Below, one piece after another: positions 39,183-52,900 of a DNA stretch of 64,000 nucleotides (position 1 is the stretch's first letter; each line of letters opens with the position of its first letter). The notes below the pieces were generated by a model. It saw only the letters and a list, made by a program, of their open reading frames with translations. It was not told where the DNA came from and ran no database searches. Both the position numbers and the translations under genes were made by a program. Source of the stretch: Parapristionchus giblindavisi (Eukaryota > Nematoda > Chromadorea > Rhabditida > Diplogasteridae); assembly GCA_943737045.1 (NCBI GenBank), contig CALSFV010000019.1, positions 248,001-312,000 on the forward strand, in the 5' to 3' direction.

Positions 39183-39384
39183 AAAAAAAACCTTACACGT
39201 CTTTTTGTCAATTATCTCGGAACAGTATGTTACAAGTCAAATTGTCAATGATACTCAGCGAGTGATATACTATGTGAAAGAGGAAAAAATTCTGAATGAG
39301 ACGCACTTCAGTTCATGTCGATCTGTAATATTTAACTGCTGCTATAATGATCGAAGTACAAAAGTAGCCTTTACTCTGATATGA
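38980..39384 (+). other. Chimeric 134-codon ORF across the insertion edge
   Basis: Starts in the second 225-bp repeat and, after about 80 codons, runs through the element end at 39221 into the satellite, where it joins the same frame as the open monomers and ends FTLI. The satellite half carries QRVIYYVKEEKILNE. It is created by the insertion and has no recognised domain. Almost certainly not a gene, but it shows that the half B frame of ordinary monomers is open downstream of the usual stop. Confidence 0.25.
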
Positions 39385-39401
39385 TCAAGATAACTTGAGA
39401 A

Positions 39402-39467
39402 CTGCTGCTATAATGATCGAAGTACAAAAGTAGCGTTTACTCTGATATGATCAAGATAACTTGAGAA
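39402..39467 (+). repeat. 66-bp partial duplication
   Basis: Same CTTGAGAACTGCTGC junction as at 35860 and followed by the same GTCAATTTGTC and GATCGGAGTAC variants, here with AGTAGCGTTTAC at the start. The Helitron-like element lies between these two sister blocks. Confidence 0.8.
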
Positions 39468-41499
39468 ATATGAAAATGAAAAATGAAACCTATCGTGTCA
39501 TATACCAAATGAAAGAGCGAAAAATTCTGAATAAGATAAACTATTTCAAAGTGGTCAGTACGGCCAATATGTAAATTTATCTTTCAGTACTCTCTGTTTT
39601 TGGTACAAAACAGTATGTTACAAGTCAATTTGTCAATGATACTCAGCGAGTGATATACTATGTGAAAGAGGAAAAAATTCTGAATGAGACGCACTTCAGT
39701 TCATGTCGATCTGTAATATTTAACTGCTGCTATAATGATCGGAGTACAAAGTAGCTTTTACTCTGATATGATCAAGATAACTTGAGAAATATGAAAATGA
39801 AAAATGAAACCTATCGTGTCATATACCAAATGAAAGAGCGAAAAATTCTGAATAAGATAGACTATTTCAAAGTGGTCAGTACGGCCAATATGTAAATTTA
39901 TCTTTCAGTACTCTCTGTTTTTGGTACAAAACAGTATGTTACAAGTCAAATTGTCAATGATACTCAGCGAGTGATATACTATGTGAAAGAGGAAAAAATT
40001 CTGAATGAGACGCACTTCAGTTCATGTCGATCTGTAATATTTAACTGCTGCTATAATGATCGAAGTACAAAAGTAGCCTTTACTCTGATATGATCAAGAT
40101 AACTTGAGAAATATGAAAATGAAAATGAATCCTATCGTGTCATATACCAAATGAAAGAGCGAAAAATTCTGAATAAGATAAACTATTTCAAAGTGGTCAG
40201 TACGGCCAATATGTAAATTTATCTTTCAGTACTCTCTGTTTTTGGTACAAAACAGTATGTTACAAGTCAAATTGTCAATGATACTCAGCGAGTGATATAC
40301 TATGTGAAAGAGGAAAAAATTCTGAATGAGACGCAATTCAGTTCATGTCGATCTGTAATATTTAACTGCTGCTATAATGATCGAAGTACAAAAGTAGCCT
40401 TTACTCTGATATGATCAAGATAACTTGAGAAATATGAAAATGAAAAATGAAACCTATCGTGTCATATACCATATGAAAGAGCGACAAATTCTGAATAAGA
40501 TAAAATATTTCAAAGTGGTCAGTACGGCCAATATGTAAATTTATCTTTCAGTACTCTCTGTTTTTGGTACAAAACAGTATGTTACAAGTCAAATTGTCAA
40601 TGATACTCAGCGAGTGATATACTATGTGAAAGAGGAAAAAATTCTGAATGAGACGCACTTCAGTTCATGTCGATCTGTAATATTTAACTGCTGCTATAAT
40701 GATCGAAGTACAAAAGTAGCCTTTACTCTGATATGATCAAGATAACTTGAGAAATATGAAAATGAAAATGAATCCTATCGTGTCATATACCAAATGAAAG
40801 AGCGAAAAATTCTGAATAAGATAAACTATTTCAAAGTGGTCAGTACGGCCAATATGTAAATTTATCTTTCAGTACTCTCTGTTTTTGGTACAAAACAGTA
40901 TGTTACAAGTCAAATTGTCAATGATACTCAGCGAGTGATATACTATGTGAAAGAGGAAAAAATTCTGAATGAGACGCACTCCAGGTCATGTCGATCTGTA
41001 ATATTTAACTGTTGCTATAATGATCGAAGTACAAAAGTAGCCTTTACTCTGATATGATCAAGATAACTTGAGAAATATGAAAATGAAAAATGAAACCTAT
41101 CGTGTCATATACCAAATGAAAGAGCGAAAAATTCTGAATAAGATAAACTATTTCAAAGTGGTCAGTACGGCCAATATGTAAATTTATCTTTCAGTACTCT
41201 CTGTTTTTGGTACAAAACAGTATGTTACAAGTCAAATTGTCAATGATACTCAGCGAGTGATATACTATGTGAAAGAGGAAAAAATTCTGAATGAGACGCA
41301 CTTCAGTTCATGTCGATCTGTAATATTTAACTGCTGCTATAATGATCGAAGTACAAAAGTAGCCTTTACTCTGATATGATCAAGATAACTTGAGAAATAT
41401 GAAAATGAAAATGAATCCTATCGTGTCATATACCAAATGAAAAAGCGAAAAATTCTGAATAAGATAAACTATTTCAAAGTGGTCAGTACGGCCAATATG

Positions 41500-44400
41500 T
41501 AAATTTATCTTTCAGTACTCTCTGTTTTTGGTACAAAACAGTATGTTACAAGTCAAATTGTCAATGATACTCAGCGAGTGATATACTATGTGAAAGATGA
41601 AAAAATTCTGAATGAGACGCACTCCAGGTCATGTCGATCTGTAATATTTAACTGCTGTTATAATGATCGAAGTACAAAAGTAGCTTTTACTCTGATATGA
41701 TCAAGATAACTTGAGAAATATGGAAATGAAAAATGAAACGTATCGTGTCATATACCAAATGAAAGAGCGAAAATTCTGAATAAGATAAAATATTTCAAAG
41801 TGGTCAGTACGGCCAATATGTAAATTTATCTATCAGTACTCTCTGTTTTTGGTACAAAACAGTATGTTACAAGTCAAATTGTCAATGATACTCAGCGAGT
41901 GATATACTATGTGAAAGAGGAAAAAATTCTGAATGAGACGCAATTCAGTTCATGTCGATCTGTAATATTTAACTGCTGCTATAATGATCGAAGTACAAAA
42001 GTAGCCTTTACTCTGATATGATCAAGATAACTTGAGAAATATGAAAATGAAAATGAATCCTATCGTGTCATATACCAAATGAAAGAGCGAAAAATTCTGA
42101 ATAAGATAAACTATTTCAAAGTGGTCAGTACGGCCAATATGTAAATTTATCTTTCAGTACTCTCTGTTTTTGGTACAAAACAGTATGTTACAAGTCAAAT
42201 TGTCAATGATACTCAGCGAGTGATATACTATGTGAAAGAGGAAAAAATTCTGAATGAGACACACTTCAGGTCATGTCGATCTGTAATATTTTACTGCTGC
42301 TATAATGATCGAAGTACAAAAGTAGCTTTTACTCTGATATGATCAAGATAACTTGAGAAATATGAAAATGAAAAATGAAACCTATCGTGTCATATTCCAA
42401 ATGAAAGAGCGAAAAATTCTGAATAAGATAAACTATTTCAAAGTGGTCAGTACGGCCAATATGTAAATTTATCTTTCAGTACTCTCTGTTTTTGGTACAA
42501 AACTGTATGTTACAAGTCAAATTGTCAATGATACTCAGCGAGTGATATACTATGTGAAAGAGGAAAAATTCTGAATGAGAAGCACTTCAGTTCATGTCGA
42601 TCTGTAATATTTAACTGCTGCTATAATGATCGAAGTACAAAAGTAGCCTTTACTCTGATATGATCAAGATAACTTGAGAAATATGAAAATGAAAATGAAT
42701 CCTATCGTGTCATATACCAAATGAAAGAGCGAAAAATTCTGAATAAGATAAACTATTTCATAGTGGTCAGTACGGCCAATATGTAATTTTATCTTTCAGT
42801 ACTCTCTGTTTTTGGTACAAAACAGTATGTTACAAGTCAAATTGTCAATGATACTCAGCGAGTGATATACTATGTGAAAGAGGAAAAAATTCTGAATGAG
42901 ACGCACTTCAGTTCATGTCGATCTGTAATATTTAACTGCTGCTATAATGATCGAAGTACAAAAGTAGCCTTTACTCTGATATGATCAAGATAACTTGAGA
43001 AATATGAAAATGAAAATGAATCCTATCGTGTCATATACCAAATGAAAGAGCGAAAAATTCTGAATAAGATAAAATATTTCAAAGTGGTCAGTACGGCCAA
43101 TATGTAAATTTATCTTTCAGTACTCTCTGTTTTTGGTACAAAACAGTATGTTACAAGTCAAATTGTCAATGATACTCAGCGAGTGATATACTATGTGAAA
43201 GAGGAAAAAATTCTGAATGAGACGCACTCCAGGTCATGTCGATCTGTAATATTTAACTGCTGCTATAATGATCGAAGTACAAAAGTAGCTTTTACTCTGA
43301 TATGATCAAGATAACTTGAGAAATATGAAAATGAAAAATGAAACCTATCGTGTCATATACTAAATGAAAGAGCGAAAAATTCTGAATAAGATACAATATT
43401 TCAAAGTGGTCAGTACGGCCAATATGTAAATTTATCTTTCAGTACTCTCTGTTTTTGGTACAAAACAGTATGTTACAAGTCAAATTGTCAATGATACTCA
43501 GCGAGTGATATACTATGTGAAAGATGAAAAAATTCTGAATGAGACGCACTCCAGGTCATGTCGATCTGTAATATTTAACTGCTGTTATAATGATCGAAGT
43601 ACAAAAGTAGCTTTTACTCTGATATGATCAAGATAACTTGAGAAATATGGAAATGAAAAATGAAACATATCGTGTCATATACCAAATGAAAGAGCGAAAA
43701 TTCTGAATAAGATAAAATATTTCAAAGTGGTCAGTACGGCCAATATGTAAATTTATCTATCAGTACTCTCTGTTTTTGGTACAAAACAGTATGTTACAAG
43801 TCAAATTGTCAATGATACTCAGCGAGTGATATACTATGTGAAAGAGGAAAAAATTCTGAATGAGACGCAATTCAGTTCATGTCGATCTGTAATATTTAAC
43901 TGCTGCTATAATGATCGAAGTACAAAAGTAGCCTTTACTCTGATATGATCAAGATAACTTGAGAAATATGAAAATGAAAATGAATCCTATCGTGTCATAT
44001 ACCAAATGAAAGAGCGAAAAATTCTGAATAAGATAAACTATTTCAAAGTGGTCAGTACGGCCAATATGTAAATTTATCTTTCAGTACTCTCTGTTTTTGG
44101 TACAAAACAGTATGTTACAAGTCAAATTGTCAATGATACTCAGCGAGTGATATACTATGTGAAAGAGGAAAAAATTCTGAATGAGACACACTTCAGGTCA
44201 TGTCGATCTGTAATATTTTACTGCTGCTATAATGATCGAAGTACAAAAGTAGCTTTTACTCTGATATGATCAAGATAACTTGAGAAATATGAAAATGAAA
44301 AATGAAACCTATCGTGTCATATTCCAAATGAAAGAGCGAAAAATTCTGAATAAGATAAACTATTTCAAAGTGGTCAGTACGGCCAATATGTAAATTTATC

Positions 44401-47300
44401 TTTCAGTACTCTCTGTTTTTGGTACAAAACAGTATGTTACAAGTCAAATTGTCAATGATACTCAGCGAGTGATATACTATGTGAAAGAGGAAAAAATTCT
44501 GAATGAGACGCACTTCAGTTCATGTCGATCTGTAATATTTAACTGCTGCTATAATGATCGAAGTACAAAAGTAGCCTTTACTCTGATATGATCAAGATAA
44601 CTTGAGAAATATGAAAATGAAAATGAATCCTATCGTGTCATATACCAAATGAAAGAGCGAAAAATTCTGAATAAGATAAACTATTTCATAGTGGTCAGTA
44701 CGGCCAATATGTAATTTTATCTTTCAGTACTCTCTGTTTTTGGTACAAAACAGTATGTTACAAGTCAAATTGTCAATGATACTCAGCGAGTGATATACTA
44801 TGTGAAAGAGGAAAAAATTCTGAATGAGACGCACTTCAGTTCATGTCGATCTGTAATATTTAACTGCTGCTATAATGATCGAAGTACAAAAGTAGCCTTT
44901 ACTCTGATATGATCAAGATAACTTGAGAAATATGAAAATGAAAATGAATCCTATCGTGTCATATACCAAATGAAAGAGCGAAAAATTCTGAATAAGATAA
45001 AATATTTCAAAGTGGTCAGTACGGCCAATATGTAAATTTATCTTTCAGTACTCTCTGTTTTTGGTACAAAACAGTATGTTACAAGTCAAATTGTCAATGA
45101 TACTCAGCGAGTGATATACTATGTGAAAGAGGAAAAAATTCTGAATGAGACGCACTCCAGGTCATGTCGATCTGTAATATTTAACTGCTGCTATAATGAT
45201 CGAAGTACAAAAGTAGCTTTTACTCTGATATGATCAAGATAACTTGAGAAATATGAAAATGAAAAATGAAACCTATCGTGTCATATACCAAATGAAAGAG
45301 CGAAAAATTCTGAATAAGATACAATATTTCAAAGTGGTCAGTACGGCCAATATGTAAATTTATCTTTCAGTACTCTCTGTTTTTGGTACAAAACAGTATG
45401 TTACAAGTCAAATTGTCAATGATACTCAGCGAGTGATATACTATGTGAAAGAGGAAAAAATTCTGAATGAGACGCACTTCAGTTCATGTCGATCTGTAAT
45501 ATTTAACTGCTGCTATAATGATCGAAGTACAAAAGTAGCCTTTACTCTGATATGATCAAGATAACTTGAGAAATATGAAAATGAAAATGAATCCTATCGT
45601 GTCATATACCAAATGAAAGAGCGAAAAATTCTGAATAAGATAAACTATTTCAAAGTGGTCAGTACGGCCAATATGTAAATTTATCTTTCAGTACTCTCTG
45701 TTTTTGGTACAAAACAGTATGTTACAAGTTAAATTGTCAATGATACTCAGCGAGTGATATACTATGTGAAAGAGGAAAAAATTCTGAATGAGACGCACTT
45801 CAGTTCATGTCGATCTGTAATATTTAACTGCTGCTATAATGATCGAAGTACAAAAGTAGCCTTTACTCTGATATGATCAAGATAACTTGAGAAATATGAA
45901 AATGAAAATGAATCCTATCGTGTCATATACCAAATGAAAGAGCGAAAAATTCTGAATAAGATAAACTATTTCAAAGTGGTCAGTACGGCCAATATGTAAA
46001 TTTATCTTTCAGTACTCTCTGTTTTTGGTACAAAACAGTATGTTACAAGTCAAATTGTCAATGATACTCAGCGAGTGATATACTATGTGAAAGAGGAAAA
46101 AATTCTGAATGAGACACACTTCAGGTCATGTCGATCTGTAATATTTTACTGCTGCTATAATGATCGAAGTACAAAAGTAGCTTTTACTCTGATATGATCA
46201 AGATAACTTGAGAAATATGAAAATGAAAAATGAAACCTATCGTGTCATACTCCAAATGAAAGAGCGAAAAATTCTGAATAAGATAAACTATTTCAAAGTG
46301 GTCAGTACGGCCAATATGTAAATTTATCTTTCAGTACTCTCTGTTTTTGGTACAAAACAGTATGTTACAAGTCAAATTGTCAATGATACTCAGCGAGTGA
46401 TATACTATGTGAAAGAGGAAAAAATTCTGAATGAGACGCACTTCAGTTCATGTCGATCTGTAATATTTAACTGCTGCTATAATGATCGAAGTACAAAAGT
46501 AGCCTTTACTCTGATATGATCAAGATAACTTGAGAAATATGAAAATGAAAATGAATCCTATCGTGTCATATACCAAATGAAAGAGCGAAAAATTCTGAAT
46601 AAGATAAACTATTTCATAGTGGTCAGTACGGCCAATATGTAATTTTATCTTTCAGTACTCTCTGTTTTTGGTACAAAACAGTATGTTACAAGTCAAATTG
46701 TCAATGATACTCAGCGAGTGATATACTATGTGAAAGAGGAAAAAATTCTGAATGAGACGCACTTCAGTTCATGTCGATCTGTAATATTTAACTGCTGCTA
46801 TAATGATCGAAGTACAAAAGTAGCCTTTACTCTGATATGATCAAGATAACTTGAGAAATATGAAAATGAAAATGAATCCTATCGTGTCATATACCAAATG
46901 AAAGAGCGAAAAATTCTGAATAAGATAAAATATTTCAAAGTGGTCAGTACGGCCAATATGTAAATTTATCTTTCAGTACTCTCTGTTTTTGGTACAAAAC
47001 AGTATGTTACAAGTCAAATTGTCAATGATACTCAGCGAGTGATATACTATGTGAAAGAGGAAAAAATTCTGAATGAGACGCACTTCAGTTCATGTCGATC
47101 TGTAATATTTAACTGCTGCTATAATGATCGAAGTACAAAAGTAGCCTTTACTCTGATATGATCAAGATAACTTGAGAAATATGAAAATGAAAATGAATCC
47201 TATCGTGTCATATACCAAATGAAAGAGCGAAAAATTCTGAATAAGATAAACTATTTCAAAGTGGTCAGTACGGCCAATATGTAAATTTATCTTTCAGTAC
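41500..47300 (+). repeat. 1928-bp higher-order repeat, three units
   Basis: TTTCATAGTGG recurs at 42761, 44689 and 46617 (two steps of 1928 bp), and GAGACACACTTCAGG at 42255, 44183 and 46111. Units one and two also share ATATGGAAATG and GAAAGATGAAAA near 41590-41720 and 43518-43650, while the third differs there. A unit is six monomers. Edges are approximate. Confidence 0.8.
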
Positions 47301-47389
47301 TCTCTGTTTTTGGTACAAAACAGTATGTTACAAGTCAAATTGTCAATGATACTCAGCGAGTGATATACTATGTGAAAGAGGAAAAAATT

Positions 47390-49910
47390 CTGAATGAGAC
47401 GCACTCCAGGTCAAGTCGATCTGTAATATTTAACTGCTGCTATAATGATCGAAGTACAAAAGTAGCTTTTACTCTGATATGATCAAGATAACTTGAGAAA
47501 TATGAAAATGAAAAATGAAACCTATCGTGTCATATACCAAATGAAAGAGCGAAAAATTCTGAATAAGATAAAATATTTCAAAGTGGTCAGTACGGCCAAT
47601 ATGTAAATTTATCTTTCAGTACTCTCTGTTTTTGGTACAAAACAGTATGTTACAAGTCAAATAGTCAATGATACTCAGCGAGTGATATACTATGTGAAAG
47701 AGGAAAAAATTCTGAATGAGACGCAATTCCGTTCATGTCGATCTGTAATATTTAACTGCTGCTATAATGATCGAAGTACAAAAGTAGCCTTTACTCTGAT
47801 ATGATCAAGATAACTTGAGAAATATGAAAATGAAAATGAATCCTATCGTGTCATATACCAAATGAAAGAGCGAAAAATTCTGAATAAGATAAAATATTTC
47901 AAAGTGGTCAGTACGGCCAATATGTAAATTTATCTTTCAGTACTCTCTGTTTTTGGTACAAAACAGTATGTTACAAGTCAAATTGTCAATGATACTCAGC
48001 GAGTGATATACTATGTGAAAGAGGAAAAAATTCTGAATGAGACGCACTTCAGTTCATGTCGATCTGTAATATTTAACTGCTGCTATAATGATCGAAGTAC
48101 AAAAGTAGCCTTTACTCTGATATGATCAAGATAACTTGAGAAATATGAAAATGAAAATGAATCCTATCGTGTCATATACCAAATGAAAGAGCGAAAAATT
48201 CTGAATAAGATAAACTATTTCAAAGTGGTCAGTACGGCCAATATGTAAATTTATCTTTCAGTACTCTCTGTTTTTGGTACAAAACAGTATGTTACAAGTC
48301 AAATTGTCAATGATACTCAGCGAGTGATATACTATGTGAAAGAGGAAAAAATTCTGAATGAGACGCACTCCAGGTCAAGTCGATCTGTAATATTTAACTG
48401 CTGCTATAATGATCGAAGTACAAAAGTAGCTTTTACTCTGATATGATCAAGATAACTTGAGAAATATGAAAATGAAAAATGAAACCTATCGTGTCATATA
48501 CCAAATGAAAGAGCGAAAAATTCTGAATAAGATAAAATATTTCAAAGTGGTCAGTACGGCCAATATGTAAATTTATCTTTCAGTACTCTCTGTTTTTGGT
48601 ACAAAACAGTATGTTACAAGTCAAATAGTCAATGATACTCAGCGAGTGATATACTATGTGAAAGAGGAAAAAATTCTGAATGAGACGCAATTCCGTTCAT
48701 GTCGATCTGTAATATTTAACTGCTGCTATAATGATCGAAGTACAAAAGTAGCCTTTACTCTGATATGATCAAGATAACTTGAGAAATATGAAAATGAAAA
48801 TGAATCCTATCGTGTCATATACCAAATGAAAGAGCGAAAAATTCTGAATAAGATAAAATATTTCAAAGTGGTCAGTACGGCCAATATGTAAATTTATCTT
48901 TCAGTACTCTCTGTTTTTGGTACAAAACAGTATGTTACAAGTCAAATAGTCAATGATACTCAGCGAGTGATATACTATGTGAAAGAGGAAAAAATTCTGA
49001 ATGAGACGCAATTCCGTTCATGTCGATCTGTAATATTTAACTGCTGCTATAATGATCGAAGTACAAAAGTAGCCTTTACTCTGATATGATCAAGATAACT
49101 TGAGAAATATGAAAATGAAAATGAATCCTATCGTGTCATATACCAAATGAAAGAGCGAAAAATTCTGAATAAGATAAAATATTTCAAAGTGGTCAGTACG
49201 GCCAATATGTAAATTTATCTTTCAGTACTCTCTGTTTTTGGTACAAAACAGTATGTTACAAGTCAAATTGTCAATGATACTCAGCGAGTGATATACTATG
49301 TGAAAGAGGAAAAAATTCTGAATGAGACGCACTTCAGTTCATGTCGATCTGTAATATTTAACTGCTGCTATAATGATCGAAGTACAAAAGTAGCCTTTAC
49401 TCTGATATGATCAAGATAACTTGAGAAATATGAAAATGAAAATGAATCCTATCGTGTCATATACCAAATGAAAGAGCGAAAAATTCTGAATAAGATAAAC
49501 TATTTCAAAGTGGTCAGTACGGCCAATATGTAAATTTATCTTTAAGTACTCTCTGTTTTTGGTACAAAACAGTATGTTACAAGTCAAATTGTCAATGATA
49601 CTCAGCGAGTGATATACTATGTGAAAGAGGAAAAAATTCTGAATGAGACGCACTCCAGGTCAAGTCGATCTGTAATATTTAACTGCTGCTATAATGATCG
49701 AAGTACAAAAGTAGCTTTTACTCTGATATGATCAAGATAACTTGAGAAATATGAAAATGAAAAATGAAACCTATCGTGTCATATACCAAATGAAAGAGCG
49801 AAAAATTCTGAATAAGATAAAATATTTCAAAGTGGTCAGTACGGCCAATATGTAATTTATCTTTCAGTACTCTCTGTTTTTGGTACAAAACAGTATGTTA
49901 CAAGTCAAAT
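47390..49910 (+). repeat. 964-bp higher-order repeat
   Basis: The variants AAATAGTCAATG and GCAATTCCGTTC travel together and occur at about 47661, 48625, 48946 and 49909: steps of 964, 321 and 963 bp. Three monomers make a unit, with one single-monomer duplication in the middle. The same variant reappears at 53124. Confidence 0.75.
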
Positions 49911-52900
49911 AGTCAATGATACTCAGCGAGTGATATACTATGTGAAAGAGGAAAAAATTCTGAATGAGACGCAATTCCGTTCATGTCGATCTGTAATATT
50001 TAACTGCTGCTATAATGATCGAAGTACAAAAGTAGCCTTTACTCTGATATGATCAAGATAACTTGAGAAATATGAAAATGAAAATGAATCCTATCGTGTC
50101 ATATACCAAATGAAAGAGCGAAAAATTCTGAATAAGATAAACTATTTCAAAGTGGTCAGTACGGCCAATATGTAAATTTATCTTTCAGTACTCTCTGTTT
50201 TTGGTACAAAACAGTATGTCACAAGTCAAATTGTCAATGATACTCAGCGAGTGATATACTATGTGAAAGAGGAAAAAATTCTGAATGAGACGCACTTCAG
50301 TTCATGTCGATCTGTAATATTTAACTGCTGCTATAATGATCGAAGTACAAAATTAGCCTTTACTCTGATATGATCAAGATAACTTGAGAAATATGAAAAT
50401 GAAAATGAATCCTATCGTGTCATATACCAAATGAAAGAGCGAAAAATTCTGAATAAGATAAACTATTTCAAAGTGGTCAGTACGGCCAATATGTAAATTT
50501 ATCTTTCAGTACTCTCTGTTTTTGGTACAAAACAGTATGTTACAAGTCAAATTGTCAATGATACTCAGCGAGTGATATACTATGTGAAAGATGAAAAAAT
50601 TCTGAATGAGACGCACTCCAGGTCATGTCGATCTGTAATATTTAACTGCTGCTATAATGATCGAAGTACAAAAGTAGCTTTTACTCTGATATGATCAAGA
50701 TAACTTGAGAAATATGGAAATGAAAAATGAAACGTATCGCGTCATAAACCAAATGAAAGAGCGAAAAATTCTGAATAAGATAAACTATTTCAAAGTGGTC
50801 AGTACGGCCAATATGTAAATTTATCTTTCAGTACTCTCTGTTTTTGGTACAAAACAGTATGTTACAAGTCAAATTGTCAATGATACTCAGCGAGTGATAT
50901 ACTATGTGAAAGAGGTAAAAATTCTGAATGAGACACACTTCAGGTCATGTCGATCTGTAATATTTTACTGCTGCTATAATGATCGAAGTACAAAAGTAGC
51001 TTTTACTCTGATATGATCAAGATAACTTGAGAAATATGAAAATGAAAAATGAAACGTATCGCGTCATAAACCAAATGAAAGAGCGAAAAATTCTGAATAA
51101 GATAAACTATTTCAAAGTGGTCAGTACGGCCAATATGTAAATTTATCTTTCAGTACTCTCTGTTTTTGGTACAAAACAGTATGTTACAAGTCAAATTGTC
51201 AATGATACTCAGCGAGTGATATACTATGTGAAAGAGGTAAAAATTCTGAATGAGACACACTTCAGGTCATGTCGATCTGTAATATTTTACTGCTGCTATA
51301 ATGATCGAAGTACAAAAGTAGCTTTTACTCTGATATGATCAAGATAACTTGAGAAATATGAAAATGAAAAATGAAACCTATCGTGTCATATTCCAAATGA
51401 AAGAGCGAAAAATTCTGAATAAGATAAACTATTTCAAAGTGGTCAGTACGGCCAATATGTAAATTTATCTTTCAGTACTCTCTGTTTGTGGTACAAAACA
51501 GTATGTTACAAGTCAAATTGTCAATGATACTCAGCGAGTGATATACTATGTGAAAGAGGAAAAAATTCTGAATGAGACGCACTTCAGTTCATGTCGATCT
51601 GTAATATTTAACTGCTGCTATAATGATCGAAGTACAAAAGTAGCCTTTACTCTGATATGATCAAGATAACTTGAGAAATATGAAAATGAAAATGAATCCT
51701 ATCGTGTCATATAAGAAATGAAAGAGCGAAAAATTCTGAATAAAATAAACTATTTCAAAGTGGTCAGTACGGCCAATATGTAAATTTATCTTTCAGTACT
51801 CTCTGTTTTTGGTACAAAACAGTATTTTACATGTCAAATTGTCAATGATACTCAGCGAGTGATATACTATGTGAAAGAGGAAAACATTCTGAATGAGACG
51901 CACTTCAGTCCATGTCGATCTGTAATATTTAACTGCTGCTATAATGATCGAAGTACAAAAGTAGCCTTTACTCTGATATGATCAAGATAACTTGAGAAAT
52001 ATGAAAATGAAAATGAATCCTATCGTGTCATATACCAAATGAAAGAGCGAAAAATTCTGAATAAGATAAACTATTTCAAAGTGGTCAGTACGGCCAATAT
52101 GTAAATTTATCTTTCAGTACTCTCTGTTTTTGGTACAAAACAGTATGTCACAAGTCAAATTGTCAATGATACTCAGCGAGTGATATACTATGTGAAAGAG
52201 GAAAAAATTCTGAATGAGACGCACTCCAGGTCAAGTCGATCTGTAATATTTAACTGCTGCTATAATGATCGAAGTACAAAAGTAGCTTTTACTCTGATAT
52301 GATCAAGATAACTTGAGAAATATGAAAATGAAAAATGAAACCTATCGTGTCATATACCAAATGAAAGAGCGAAAAATTCTGAATAAGATAAAATATTTCA
52401 AAGTGGTCAGTACGGCCAATATGTAAATTTATCTTTCAGTACTCTCTGTTTTTGGTACAAAACAGTATGTTACAAGTCAAATTGTCAATGATACTCAGCG
52501 AGTGATATACTATGTGAAAGAGGAAAAAATTCTGAATGAGACGCACTTCAGTTCATGTCGATCTGTAATATTTAACTGCTGCTATAATGATCGAAGTACA
52601 AAAGTAGCCTTTACTCTGATATGATCAAGATAACTTGAGAAATATGAAAATGAAAATGAATCCTATCGTGTCATATACCAAATGAAAGAGCGAAAAATTC
52701 TGAATAAGATAAACTATTTCAAAGTGGTCAGTACGGCCAATATGTAAATTTATCTTTCAGTACTCTCTGTTTTTGGTACAAAACAGTATGTTACAAGTCA
52801 AATTGTCAATGATACTCAGCGAGTGATATACTATGTGAAAGAGGAAAAAATTCTGAATGAGACGCACTCCAGGTCAAGTCGATCTGTAATATTTAACTGC

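Larger units (their letters stand above)
37033..39221 (-). mobile_element. Helitron-like non-autonomous element, reverse orientation
   Basis: About 2.19 kb replace nothing in the host monomer: the flanks GGTACAAAA and ACAGTATG rejoin to a normal monomer apart from one extra A. Read on the minus strand the insert begins TCCGAGATAATTG and ends with an 8-bp-stem hairpin followed directly by CTAG and a host T. That is the Helitron signature (5' TC, 3' hairpin plus CTRR, no long target duplication). There is no Rep/helicase coding region, so it would depend on a partner element. Weak points: the hairpin abuts CTAG instead of lying several bases before it, and the 5' host base is T rather than the usual A. 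A DNA element with an AAC duplication is the alternative. Confidence 0.6.

Noticed and set aside
37033..39221. LTR retrotransposon, with the 225-bp repeats as LTRs
   Set aside because: The repeats are not at the element ends, lack TG...CA termini and a primer-binding site, and no polymerase or gag frame lies between them.
49411..49653. Reverse-strand 80-codon ORF
   Set aside because: Opened only by a CAG to AAG change in one monomer (TTTAAGTAC near 49541); the same frame is stopped in neighbouring monomers, and it is low-complexity hydrophobic translation of the satellite.
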